Made by a program: the position numbers and the translations under genes. Source: Bacillota bacterium (lineage in GTDB: Bacteria > Bacillota_E > JAJZYS01 > JAJYTV01). From it: DNA of 29,302 nt. Position 1 is the first letter of the stretch. Each line of letters begins with the position of its first letter. The DNA is taken from assembly GCA_021845645.1 (NCBI GenBank), contig JAJZVM010000042.1:1-29302 (forward strand). Reading direction: 5' to 3'. Below the pieces are notes generated by a model. The model was not told where the DNA came from and did not search any database. It saw only the letters and a program-made list of their open reading frames with translations. This document shows positions 1 to 7,264 of this stretch, piece by piece.

Positions 1-1
1 G

Positions 2-349
2 AAGGTGCGGGTGTCGGACGATCCGGCCCCGAACCTCGCCGCCGGGCTGCCCGCGGGCGGCACGTCGCTGCTGCAGGCGCGCACGGTCAACGAGGTGGTC
101 AAGGCGCAGACCAACAAGGTGCGCCTCGCCCGCCTCAAGGGCGAGCTGGTCGATCGCAACCAGGCCATCGCCCACGTGTTCAAGCTCGCGCGCACCGAGC
201 GCGACGCTTGGCTCAACTGGCCGGCGCGCATCTCGGCGCAGATGGCGGCCCGGCTCGGCATGGACGCACACGCGCTGCACGTCGCGTTGGAGGCGGCGGT
301 GCGCGAGCACCTCGCCGAGCTCGGTGAACTGAAGGTCCGCGTCGATTGA
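2..349 (+). CDS. Phage terminase small subunit, 5'-partial
   Basis: The reading frame is open through the left edge, so the N-terminus, where a DNA-binding domain would be expected, lies outside the window; the GTG at 5 need not be the start. The visible C-terminal 115 residues contain the stretch LARLKGELVDRNQAIAHVFK followed by RTERDAWLNWPARI and an alpha-helical tail. This resembles the C-terminal half of lambda Nu1-type small terminases, which recognise the packaging site and hold the large subunit. Position directly before a GpA-type large terminase supports the call. The stop TGA overlaps the ATG of a mini-ORF (TGATG). Similarity is from memory of the family, without a search, so the assignment is likely rather than certain. 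Confidence 0.7.
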   Translation, partial: KVRVSDDPAPNLAAGLPAGGTSLLQARTVNEVVKAQTNKVRLARLKGELVDRNQAIAHVFKLARTERDAWLNWPARISAQMAARLGMDAHALHVALEAAVREHLAELGELKVRVD

Positions 350-420
350 TGAAACACATCCCTGTGTTTCACCCTGCCGGGCGCGCTGGCGCGCGTCCAA
401 ATTCGTTCCCGACGAATTTG
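347..420 (+). repeat. Junction cassette, copy 1 (three hairpins between TGATG junctions)
   Basis: This 74-nt unit lies between two TGATG motifs (347-351 and 421-425). It folds as three consecutive hairpins. Hairpin 1 has TGAAACAC (350-357) and GTGTTTCA (364-371) around the loop ATCCCT. Hairpin 2 has GGGCGCGC (379-386) and GCGCGTCC (391-398) around TGGC. Hairpin 3 has CAAATTCGT (398-406) and ACGAATTTG (412-420) around TCCCG. A second copy at 3070-3143 keeps all three loops and the whole central hairpin while both outer stems differ but remain paired. That pattern points to selection or copying at the RNA/DNA structure level. Function is not known. Confidence 0.8.
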
Positions 421-423
421 TGA
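349..423 (+). CDS. 24-codon mini-ORF coupled to terminase genes (cassette copy 1)
   Basis: The ATG at 349 overlaps the small terminase stop (TGATG) and the TGA at 421-423 overlaps the ATG of the large terminase (TGATG), so one ribosome could pass through all three frames by termination-reinitiation. The peptide begins MKHIPVF, contains GRAGARP and ends in PTNL. Copy 2 at 3072 encodes MQNIPVL, GRAGARP and PEVL with the same length. The core codons are identical even at wobble positions, so nucleotide structure rather than peptide function is probably what is kept. Whether the peptide is made or has any activity is unknown. Confidence 0.45.
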   Translation: MKHIPVFHPAGRAGARPNSFPTNL

Positions 424-2387
424 TGGACGACTTCGTCTACGAGGGCTTCGACGCCATCGAGCGCGCCTGGCGCGAAGGACTGACGCCCGATCCGCTGCTC
501 TCCGTCTCCGAGTGGGCCGACCGGCACCGGATGCTCTCCAGCAAGTCCTCGGCCGAGCCGGGCCGCTGGCGCACCAGCCGCACGCCGTATCTCAAGGCGA
601 TCATGGACTGCCTGTCGCCGACCTCGCCGGTCGAGCGCGTGGTGTTCATGAAAGGCGCACAGGTGGGCGCCACGGAAACCGGCTCGAACTGGATCGGCTA
701 CGTCATCCACCACGCGCCTGGGCCGATGATGGCGGTCTGGCCCACCGTGGAGATGGCCAAGCGCAACTCCAAGCAGCGCATCGACCCGCTGATCGAAGAG
801 TCGCCGGTGCTCTCCGAGCTGATCGCCCCGGCACGCTCGCGCGACTCGGGCAACACCATCCTCGCCAAGGAGTTCCGCGGCGGCGTGCTGGTGATGACCG
901 GCGCGAATAGCGCCGTGGGCCTGCGCTCGATGCCGGTGCGGTATCTCTTCCTCGACGAAGTGGACGGCTACCCGCTCGACGTCGAGGGCGAAGGCGATGC
1001 GATCTCGCTCGCCGAGGCGCGCACGCGCACCTTCGCGCGGCGCAAGATCTTCATCGTCTCGACGCCGACCATCGCCGGGGCGAGCGCCGTCGAGCGCGAG
1101 TACGAGGCATCCGACCAGCGCCGCTACTTCGTGCCGTGCCCGCACTGCTCCCACCGCCAGTGGCTGCGCTTCGAGCAGCTGCGTTGGGAGAAGGGCCGGC
1201 CGGAGACGGCGGCCTATGTGTGCGAGTCCTGCGATACGCCCATCGCCGAGCATCACAAGACCTGGATGCTGGAGCACGGCGAGTGGCGCGCGATGGCGCC
1301 GGAGAACGGCGTCAAGACGGCGGGCTTCCATCTCTCGTCGCTCTACAGCCCGGTGGGCTGGCGTTCGTGGCGCGACATCGCGAGCGCGTGGGAGAGTGCG
1401 GTCAGCAAGGAGTCCGGCTCGGCCGCCGCGATCAAGACCTTCAAGAACACCGAGCTCGGCGAGACTTGGGTCGAGGAAGGCGAAGCGCCCGACTGGCAGC
1501 GCCTGATCGAGCGGCGGGAGGACTACCGCATCGGCACGGTCCCCATGGGCGGCCTGCTGCTGGTGGGCGGTGCCGACGTGCAGAAGGATCGCATCGAGAC
1601 CTCGATCTGGGCCTTCGGGCGCGGCAAGGCGTCCTGGCTCGTCGAGCACCGCGTGCTGATGGGCGACACCGCGCGGGATGCGGTGTGGAAGCGGCTGTCC
1701 GAGCTGATCGACGAGACCTGGACGCACGAATCCGGCAACCAGGTTCCGCTGGCGCGCTTCGCGCTCGACACCGGCTTCGCCACCCAGGAGGCCTACGCCT
1801 TCGTGCGCGCCTGCCGGGACAGTCGACTGATGGCGATCAAGGGGGTGCCGCGCGGCGCGGCCCTGATCGGCACGCCCACCGCCGTCGATGTCTCGCAGGG
1901 CGGCAAGAAGCTGCGCCGGGGCATCAAGGTGTACTCGGTGGCGGTGGGGCTCGCCAAGCTCGAGTTCTACAACAACCTGCGCAAGAGCGCGGATGTGGCC
2001 GACGACGGCACCACGCCGATCTACCCGGCGGGCTTCGTCCATTTGCCCAAGGTCGACGCCGAGTACATCCAGCAGCTCTGCGCCGAGCAGCTGATAACCC
2101 GCCGTGACCGCAACGGCTTTCCGGTGCGGGAGTGGCAGAAGCTACGCGAGCGCAACGAGGCGCTGGACTGCTACGTGTACGCCCGCGCCGCCGCGGCAGC
2201 GAGCGGTCTCGACCGCTTCGAGGAGCGCCACTGGCGCGAGATGGAAAGACAACTGGGCATCGCCGCACCGCCCGAGCAGGACGAACACACCGTAACCGCA
2301 GAAGACGCCCCCGACTCCGGGGGCGTCGTCGTTTCGGGCCGACGCATCCGGCGCCGGTCCGTCGTCAAGAGTCGTTGGATGAGCTGA
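423..2387 (+). CDS. Phage terminase large subunit (GpA family)
   Basis: This is the DNA packaging motor: an ATPase that pumps DNA into the prohead plus a nuclease that cuts the concatemer. The product is 654 residues, close to lambda gpA. Visible motifs are the early LSVSEWADRHRML segment, a GpA-type Walker A region KGAQVGATE (about 77-85), a Walker B YLFLDEVDG (about 174-182), and a zinc-binding-like CPHC...CESC pair (C239, C242, C267, C270). The C-terminal nuclease part includes LALDTGFATQ near 440. I chose ATG 423 over the adjacent GTG 420 because it forms the TGATG overlap with the mini-ORF stop. No Shine-Dalgarno sequence precedes it, so translation probably depends on coupling. A strong hairpin lies near its 3' end. 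Confidence 0.95.
   Translation: MDDFVYEGFDAIERAWREGLTPDPLLSVSEWADRHRMLSSKSSAEPGRWRTSRTPYLKAIMDCLSPTSPVERVVFMKGAQVGATETGSNWIGYVIHHAPGPMMAVWPTVEMAKRNSKQRIDPLIEESPVLSELIAPARSRDSGNTILAKEFRGGVLVMTGANSAVGLRSMPVRYLFLDEVDGYPLDVEGEGDAISLAEARTRTFARRKIFIVSTPTIAGASAVEREYEASDQRRYFVPCPHCSHRQWLRFEQLRWEKGRPETAAYVCESCDTPIAEHHKTWMLEHGEWRAMAPENGVKTAGFHLSSLYSPVGWRSWRDIASAWESAVSKESGSAAAIKTFKNTELGETWVEEGEAPDWQRLIERREDYRIGTVPMGGLLLVGGADVQKDRIETSIWAFGRGKASWLVEHRVLMGDTARDAVWKRLSELIDETWTHESGNQVPLARFALDTGFATQEAYAFVRACRDSRLMAIKGVPRGAALIGTPTAVDVSQGGKKLRRGIKVYSVAVGLAKLEFYNNLRKSADVADDGTTPIYPAGFVHLPKVDAEYIQQLCAEQLITRRDRNGFPVREWQKLRERNEALDCYVYARAAAAASGLDRFEERHWREMERQLGIAAPPEQDEHTVTAEDAPDSGGVVVSGRRIRRRSVVKSRWMS
2304..2327 (+). 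promoter_or_regulatory. Perfect 10-bp hairpin inside 3' end of terminase gene
   Basis: GACGCCCCCG (2304-2313) pairs perfectly with CGGGGGCGTC (2318-2327) around the loop ACTC. It lies in the last 30 codons of the large terminase gene. No run of T follows, so it is not a convincing intrinsic terminator. It could slow ribosomes, stabilise the upstream mRNA end or be the remnant of an inserted repeat. Only the pairing is observed; the role is open. Confidence 0.5.
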
Positions 2388-2389
2388 AC

Positions 2390-2863
2390 ATGAGCGTGAT
2401 CGAAGGCATTTTTCACAACCCGGAGACCGGTCTCGACGAGCGACGGCCGATCGCCTGCGACGCGTTCGGGCGACTGCTCGCCGCCGACGGAGCCGGCGCG
2501 GTGGCCGCCTCCCGAGTCGAGGTCTTCACGATCGGCGCGCTGGCACGTGCAGCCTCCGTGACCACCGACCCGGTCGACCTCGGCGTCGGGTATCCCTACA
2601 CGCTGGTCGTCGCCCGCAAGGCGGGGGCCGCCTCGCGCAACGAAGCCATGGAGATCCAGAGCTCGATCGACGGCGTGCGTTGGTTGCCCGCGGCGGGCAT
2701 CCATCCGGATGCGAATGTCGCCTGGTACGAACCCAACGGCGGCAGCGATTACTTCACCGTCCAGGGCCGGCCCATCGGTCGCTTCGTGCGCATCGCCTTC
2801 AAGAACGGCAACACGGCCCAGACCGAGCTGGTCCTCGAGTTGGCCGCATTGGCGGGCGTCTGA
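2390..2863 (+). CDS. Phage protein of unknown function, head module
   Basis: The product has 157 residues and starts MSVIEGIFHNPETGLDERRP two bases after the terminase stop. It is read in the same direction as its neighbours and is separated from gpW by only two bases, so it belongs to the packaging operon. No catalytic motif, signal peptide or membrane segment is visible. The second half (EIQSSIDGVRWLPAAG, then GRFVRIAFKNG) alternates hydrophobic and polar residues like a beta-sandwich, such as phage decoration or carbohydrate-binding folds, but that is only a guess. I do not recognise the family with confidence. Its place between large terminase and gpW suggests a capsid-associated or accessory packaging protein. 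Confidence 0.8.
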   Translation: MSVIEGIFHNPETGLDERRPIACDAFGRLLAADGAGAVAASRVEVFTIGALARAASVTTDPVDLGVGYPYTLVVARKAGAASRNEAMEIQSSIDGVRWLPAAGIHPDANVAWYEPNGGSDYFTVQGRPIGRFVRIAFKNGNTAQTELVLELAALAGV

Positions 2864-2865
2864 CC

Positions 2866-3072
2866 ATGGCCTACACGGCGGCCGATCGCGAGGCGCTGGA
2901 GCGGGCATTGGCGCGTGGCGAGCGGCGCGTCACCTTCGGCGACAAGACGGTGGAGTACCGCTCGGTGGATGAGCTGCGCGCGGCCCTGCGCGAGGTGGAT
3001 GCGGCGCTCGCCCGCGAGGCGGGCCGACCCAAGCTGCGCCAGATCCGGGTCACCACGGGCAAGGGGCTGTGA
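2866..3072 (+). CDS. gpW-like head-tail joining protein
   Basis: This short protein of 68 residues matches the lambda gpW family in size and pattern: an N-terminal helix starting YTAADREALERALARGERRV, a beta hairpin with FGDKTVEYRS, then a helix DELRAALREVDAAL and a basic tail ending RQIRVTTGKGL. In lambda, gpW sits in the portal channel after packaging, stabilises the packaged DNA and prepares the head for gpFII and the tail. Gene order (large terminase, unknown, gpW, portal) supports the call. The stop TGA shares its A with the ATG of the second cassette mini-ORF. Confidence 0.88.
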   Translation: MAYTAADREALERALARGERRVTFGDKTVEYRSVDELRAALREVDAALAREAGRPKLRQIRVTTGKGL

Positions 3073-3143
3073 TGCAAAACATCCCTGTTTTGCCCCCTGA
3101 CGGGCGCGCTGGCGCGCGTCCAAAACCTCTCCCGGAGGTTTTG
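3070..3143 (+). repeat. Junction cassette, copy 2 (covarying stems, buried ribosome site)
   Basis: This is the second copy of the 74-nt unit, again between TGATG motifs (3070-3074 and 3144-3148). Hairpin 1 has GCAAAAC (3074-3080) and GTTTTGC (3087-3093) around ATCCCT. Hairpin 2, GGGCGCGC/TGGC/GCGCGTCC (3102-3121), is identical to copy 1. Hairpin 3 has CAAAACCTC (3121-3129) and GAGGTTTTG (3135-3143) around TCCCG. Compared with copy 1, both outer stems change on both arms so pairing is kept. GGAGG at 3134-3138, 7 bases before the portal ATG, lies almost wholly within hairpin 3 and faces the complementary CCTC. Confidence 0.85.
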
Positions 3144-3146
3144 TGA
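3072..3146 (+). CDS. 24-codon mini-ORF coupled to gpW and portal (cassette copy 2)
   Basis: The ATG at 3072 overlaps the gpW stop and the TGA at 3144-3146 overlaps the portal ATG, the same geometry as at 349-423. The peptide starts MQNIPVLPP, contains GRAGARP and ends PEVL. Ribosomes translating it must run through hairpin 3, which holds the portal gene's GGAGG. Translation could therefore expose that site just before reinitiation. This is inferred from the sequence layout; peptide production has not been shown. Confidence 0.45.
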   Translation: MQNIPVLPPDGRAGARPKPLPEVL

Positions 3147-4636
3147 TGGGCTTCTGGAGCCGCCTCAAGCTCGCCTTCGGCGCGACCCCCACCTACGACG
3201 GCGTGGGCGCCGGGCGACGCGCGCTCGCCTGGATGCCGGGCAACCCCGGCGCGGTGGCCGCGCTGCTCACGACTCAGACGGAGCTGCGCGCCAAGAGCCG
3301 TGACCTGGTGCGCCGCAACGCCTGGGCGGCCGCCGGCATCGAGGCCTTCGTGGCCAACGCCATCGGTACCGGTATCAAGCCGCAGTCGCTGATCGAGGAC
3401 CCGGGCCTGCGCGAGACGATCCAGGCCCTCTGGCGCGACTGGACCGAGGAGGCCGATGCCCAGGGGCTCACCGACTTCTACGGTCTGCAGGCCCTGGCCT
3501 GTCGCGCCATGCTCGAAGGCGGCGAGGCACTGGTGCGGCTGCGCTACCGGCGGCCGGACGACGGGCTGGCGGTGGCGCTCCAGATCCAGGTGCTGGAGCC
3601 CGAGCACCTGCCGGTGACGCTCAACCGGCTGGCCGACAACGGCAACGTGATCCGCGCCGGCATCGAGTTCGACCGGCTCGGCCGGCGCGTGGCCTACCAC
3701 CTGTACCGCTCGCACCCGGAGGACGGCCTGCTCGCGCCCATGTCCGGTGGCGGCGGCATGGAGACGGTGCGCGTGCCCGCCGCCGAGATCGTGCATCTGT
3801 TCCGGCCCTTGCGTCCCGGGCAGATCCGCGGCGAGCCCTGGCTCGCGCGGGCCTTGGTGAAGCTCAACGAGCTGGACCAGTACGACGACGCGGAACTGGT
3901 GCGCAAGAAGACCGCCGCCATGTTCGCCGGCTTCGTCACCCGCGACCAGCCGGAGGACGCACTGATGGGCGAAGGGCCGGCCGATGCCTCGGGCGTGGCG
4001 CTGGCGGGGCTGGAGCCGGGCACCCTGCAGATCCTCGAACCGGGCGAGGACGTGAAGTTCTCGCAGCCGGCCGACGTGGGCGGCTCCTACGCCGAGTTCA
4101 TGCGTCAGCAGTTTCGCGCGGTGGCCGCCGCGATGGGCGTGACCTACGAGCAGCTCACGGGCGACCTCACCCAGGTGAACTACTCCTCCATCCGCGCGGG
4201 GCTGCTGGAGTTTCGCCGCCGCTGCGAGGCGATCCAGCACGGCGTCATCGTCCACCAGCTCTGCCGCCCGGTGTGGCGCGCGTGGATGGCGCAGGCGGTG
4301 CTGGAGGGACGGCTCAAGCTCCCCGGCTTCGCCCGGGACGCCGCGCGGCGCCGCGCCTGGCTCGCCTGCAAGTGGATTCCCCAGGGCTGGCAGTGGGTCG
4401 ATCCGCAGAAGGAGTTCAACGCGATGCTCACCGCGATCCGGGCGGGGCTCTTGTCCCGCTCGGAGGCGGTGTCCTCCTTCGGCTACGACGCCGAGGACGT
4501 GGATCGGGAGATCGCCGCCGACAACGCCCGCGCCGATGCGCTCGGCCTCGTCTTCGATTCCGACCCGCGCCACGACCGCAACCCACCCGCGGCGGCCTCC
4601 GACCCGGTGCCGCCGCAAGACATCCAGGACCTCTGA
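3146..4636 (+). CDS. Phage portal protein (lambda gpB family)
   Basis: The portal is the dodecameric ring at one capsid vertex through which DNA enters and to which the tail is joined. The product has 496 residues, a usual length for lambda-type portals. Family features are the N-terminal segment DLVRRNAWAAAGIEAFVANA with IGTGIKPQS (about 50-80), the middle segment EIVHLFRPLRPGQIRGEPWL, and MGVTYEQLTGDLTQVNYSS with LLEFRRR in the C-terminal half. I chose ATG 3146 rather than GTG 3143 because of the TGATG overlap with the mini-ORF and because GGAGG sits 7 bases upstream. A protease/scaffold gene starts one base after its stop, as in lambda. Confidence 0.95.
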   Translation: MGFWSRLKLAFGATPTYDGVGAGRRALAWMPGNPGAVAALLTTQTELRAKSRDLVRRNAWAAAGIEAFVANAIGTGIKPQSLIEDPGLRETIQALWRDWTEEADAQGLTDFYGLQALACRAMLEGGEALVRLRYRRPDDGLAVALQIQVLEPEHLPVTLNRLADNGNVIRAGIEFDRLGRRVAYHLYRSHPEDGLLAPMSGGGGMETVRVPAAEIVHLFRPLRPGQIRGEPWLARALVKLNELDQYDDAELVRKKTAAMFAGFVTRDQPEDALMGEGPADASGVALAGLEPGTLQILEPGEDVKFSQPADVGGSYAEFMRQQFRAVAAAMGVTYEQLTGDLTQVNYSSIRAGLLEFRRRCEAIQHGVIVHQLCRPVWRAWMAQAVLEGRLKLPGFARDAARRRAWLACKWIPQGWQWVDPQKEFNAMLTAIRAGLLSRSEAVSSFGYDAEDVDREIAADNARADALGLVFDSDPRHDRNPPAAASDPVPPQDIQDL

Positions 4637-4637
4637 C

Positions 4638-5879
4638 ATGCAGCTCGTACACCTGGCGTCCCGTCTCTACGGGACGCCACTTCTCATCGCGCGTTCGAAG
4701 CTGGACGTGATCCTCTCCGTGCTCGGTCCCCGCATCGGTCTGCCCGACGTTGAAGCCGCCGTACCGGCGGTGATGCCCGCGAGCCCGGAGGTGGCGGCAC
4801 CGCCCGGCATCGCCGTGATTCCGATCCACGGCACGCTGGTGCGCCGCACCCTGGGGCTGGAGGCCGCCTCCGGCCTCATGAGCTACGGCGAGATCGGCAC
4901 CCGTCTGGATGCTGCGCTCGCCGACCCTGCCGTGTTCGGCATTCTGCTCGACGTGGACTCCCCCGGCGGCGAGGCGGGCGGCGTGTTCGAGCTCGCCGAG
5001 CGCATTCGTGCGGCCGACGCCGTGAAACCGGTCTGGGCGATCGCCGCCGACTCCGCCTTTTCGGCCGCCTACGCCATCGCCTGCGCCGCCTCGCATCTCG
5101 CCGTCACGCGCACCGGCGGTGTGGGCTCGGTCGGGGTCATCGCCATGCACGTCGACCAGTCGGTCCGCGACGCCCAGCAGGGCTATCGCTACACGGCGAT
5201 CACCGCCGGCCGGCACAAGAACGACTTTTCGCCCCACGAGCCGCTCGACCACGAGGCTTTGGTGCGCCTCCAGGCGGAGGTGGACCGCCTCTACGGCCTG
5301 TTCGTCGGGCACGTGGCCGCGATGCGCGGGCTGGACCCCGACGCCGTGCGCGCCACCGAGGCCGGGCTCTTCTTCGGCGAGGAAGCGATAGCCAGCGGGC
5401 TCGCCGACGCCGTGGCGAGCCGCGACCAGCTGCTCGCCGTCTTCGCGACCTTCTTGAACCCGCAGGGCCGTTCGCGGAACCCGGCCCCCCGCACGCGTCC
5501 CGGTTCCGCCTACGCCAAACAGGAGAACGACCCGATGCAATCCCCCGATCCGACCCCCGAAGTCCCCGAGACGGCCCTCATCGCCGCTGCTGCCTCTGCG
5601 GCGCCCGCGCCCGAGACGCCCGCCACCACCGTGACGGACCGGCGCGAGGCCGTGGCCATCGCCGAGCTGTGCCAGCTCGGCGGCTGCCCGCAGCGCACCG
5701 CCGAGTTCCTGGCCGCAGGCCTTTCGGAAACCGATGTCCGCCGCGCGCTACTCGCCGCCCGCACCCAAAGCCCCGAGATCGGTTCGGCGATCCATCCGGA
5801 TGCGCACGCCGCGCACCGCGCTTCCCCCGAACACAACCCGCTGATCAAGGCGGTCAAGCACCTCACCGGAAAGGAGTGA
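4638..5879 (+). CDS. S49-family prohead protease with C-terminal scaffold domain
   Basis: This is a ClpP/SppA-fold serine protease that matures the prohead, corresponding to lambda gpC. The product has 413 residues. The protease domain spans roughly 55-270 with GILLDVDSPGGEAGG (about 101-115), the nucleophile Ser142 in DSAFSAAYAIA and the general-base Lys194 in GRHKNDFSP, matching the Ser-Lys dyad of SppA enzymes. A linker rich in Ala and Pro follows from about 300, then a charged, helical C-terminal part ending in LIKAVKHLTGKE. An internal start at 5535 would give that part separately as a scaffold. It begins one base after the portal stop and precedes the decoration and capsid genes. Confidence 0.93.
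   Translation: MQLVHLASRLYGTPLLIARSKLDVILSVLGPRIGLPDVEAAVPAVMPASPEVAAPPGIAVIPIHGTLVRRTLGLEAASGLMSYGEIGTRLDAALADPAVFGILLDVDSPGGEAGGVFELAERIRAADAVKPVWAIAADSAFSAAYAIACAASHLAVTRTGGVGSVGVIAMHVDQSVRDAQQGYRYTAITAGRHKNDFSPHEPLDHEALVRLQAEVDRLYGLFVGHVAAMRGLDPDAVRATEAGLFFGEEAIASGLADAVASRDQLLAVFATFLNPQGRSRNPAPRTRPGSAYAKQENDPMQSPDPTPEVPETALIAAAASAAPAPETPATTVTDRREAVAIAELCQLGGCPQRTAEFLAAGLSETDVRRALLAARTQSPEIGSAIHPDAHAAHRASPEHNPLIKAVKHLTGKE
5535..5879 (+). CDS. Candidate nested scaffolding protein (Nu3-like internal start)
   Basis: In lambda, scaffold Nu3 is made from an internal start within gene C. Here an in-frame ATG at 5535 (MQSPDPTPEVPET) is preceded by AGGAG at 5521-5525 with 9 bases of spacing, an unusually good ribosome site inside a coding region. 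The 114-residue product would start exactly after the protease domain and its basic linker, and consists of an acidic Ala/Pro-rich segment and a helical C-terminus. The layout is seen in the sequence; independent expression and scaffold function are inferred from the lambda precedent. Confidence 0.6.
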   Translation: MQSPDPTPEVPETALIAAAASAAPAPETPATTVTDRREAVAIAELCQLGGCPQRTAEFLAAGLSETDVRRALLAARTQSPEIGSAIHPDAHAAHRASPEHNPLIKAVKHLTGKE

Positions 5880-5882
5880 ACC

Positions 5883-6257
5883 ATGCCGACCCTAGTTGAA
5901 CCGATGAATCTGGGTGACCTGCTGAAGTACGAGGCACCCAACCTGTACTCGCGCGACTTAGGCAAGGTCGCCGCCGGCCAGAGCCTCATCCTGGGCAGCG
6001 TCGTCGGCCGCGAGACCGCCACCAACAAGCTGAAGGCGCTCGATCCGGCCGCCACCGACGGCACTGAGCTGCCCGCCGGCGTGCTGATCGTCGACGCCGA
6101 CGCCACTACCGCCGACCTCGATGCGGTCATCGTCGCGCGCCACGCCATCGTCGCCCGCCATGCGCTGGTCTGGCCTGCAGGGCTGACGCCCGCGCAGCAG
6201 TCCGCCGCCATCGCCGCCCTCGAAGCGCGCGGCATCCTTGTTCGTGAAGGAGCCTGA
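5883..6257 (+). CDS. Head decoration protein (lambda gpD-like)
   Basis: The product has 124 residues and belongs to the head decoration family that caps the three-fold positions of the expanded capsid and stabilises it. Typical features are the N-terminal LGDLLKYEAPNLYSRDLGKV, the segment VAAGQSLILGSVVGRET and GTELPAGVLIVDADAT, then VARHAIVARHALVWPAG and a C-terminal LEARGILVREGA. A strong AAGGAG (5871-5876) lies 6 bases before the ATG, as expected for a protein made in hundreds of copies. The gene stands between the protease/scaffold and the major capsid protein, as in lambda. Confidence 0.92.
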   Translation: MPTLVEPMNLGDLLKYEAPNLYSRDLGKVAAGQSLILGSVVGRETATNKLKALDPAATDGTELPAGVLIVDADATTADLDAVIVARHAIVARHALVWPAGLTPAQQSAAIAALEARGILVREGA

Positions 6258-6259
6258 CC

Positions 6260-7264
6260 ATGCAGAATCCCTTTTCCAATCCCGCCTTCTCGATGGCGAG
6301 CCTCACCGCCGCCATCAACCTGATCCCCAACCGCTACGGGCGGCTGGAGACCCTGGACCTGTTCCCCATCAAGCCGGTGCGTACCCGCCAGGTCGTGGTG
6401 GAGGAGATGCACGGCGTGCTGAACCTGCTGCCGACCCTGCCGCCCGGCTCGCCCGGCACCGTGGGCAAGCGCGGCAAGCGCGCGATGCGCGCCTTCGTCG
6501 TGCCGCACATCCCGCACGACGACGTGGTGCTGCCCGAGGAGGTCCAGGGCATCCGCAGCTTCGGGCAGGAGACCGAGACCGAAAGCGTGGCCGGCGTGCT
6601 CGCCCGCCACCTGGAGACCATGCGCAACAAGCACGCCATCACCCTGGAGCACCTGCGCATGGGGGCGCTGAAGGGCGAGATCCTCGATGCCGATGCCACA
6701 CCGCTGGTCAATCTCTACACCGAGTTCGGTATCACTCCCAAGACCGTGAACTTTGCCCTCGGCAACGCCAACACCAACGTCAAGGGCAAGTGCGCCGAGG
6801 TGTTGCGCCACATCGAGGACAACCTCTCGGGCGAGTTCTCGACCGGCGTGCACTGCCTGTGCTCGCCCGAGTTCTTCGACGCGCTGACCGGCCACGCCAA
6901 GGTCGAGGAGGCCTACAAGAACTGGCAGCAGGGCGCGGTGCTCATCAACGACATGCGCCGCGGCTTCACCTTCGGCGGCATCACCTTCGAGGAGTACCGC
7001 GGCCAGGCGAGCGACGCCTCCGGCACCACCCGGCGCTTCATCGCGGCGGGCGAGGCCCACTGCTTCCCGCTCGGCACCGTCGACACCTTCGCCACCTACG
7101 TCGCGCCCGCCGACTTCAACGAGACGGTCAACACCCTGGGCCTGCCGCTCTACGCCAAGCAGGAGCCGCGCAAGTTCGACCGCGGCACCGACCTGCACAC
7201 CCAGAGCAACCCGCTGCCCATGTGCCACCGGCCCGGTGTGCTGGTGAAGCTGACGGCAGCGTGA
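6260..7264 (+). CDS. Major capsid protein (lambda gpE family)
   Basis: This is the main HK97-fold shell protein. The product has 334 residues, near lambda gpE (341). Family features include the N-terminal NPFSNPAFSMASLTAAINLI, NRYGRLETLDLFPIKPVRTR, VPHIPHDDVVLPEEVQGIRSFG, LRMGALKGEILDADATPLVN, and the C-terminal KFDRGTDLHTQSNPLPMCHR. GAAGGAG at 6246-6252 lies 7 bases from the ATG, one of the best ribosome sites in the window. The stop overlaps the next start (TGATG) directly, with no inserted cassette. Confidence 0.95.
   Translation: MQNPFSNPAFSMASLTAAINLIPNRYGRLETLDLFPIKPVRTRQVVVEEMHGVLNLLPTLPPGSPGTVGKRGKRAMRAFVVPHIPHDDVVLPEEVQGIRSFGQETETESVAGVLARHLETMRNKHAITLEHLRMGALKGEILDADATPLVNLYTEFGITPKTVNFALGNANTNVKGKCAEVLRHIEDNLSGEFSTGVHCLCSPEFFDALTGHAKVEEAYKNWQQGAVLINDMRRGFTFGGITFEEYRGQASDASGTTRRFIAAGEAHCFPLGTVDTFATYVAPADFNETVNTLGLPLYAKQEPRKFDRGTDLHTQSNPLPMCHRPGVLVKLTAA

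Noticed and set aside
369..2042. 557-codon open frame antisense to the large terminase gene
   Set aside because: It mirrors a clear GpA gene. Composition is His/Arg/Gly rich as expected for the antisense frame of high third-position GC codons, and there is no recognisable domain.
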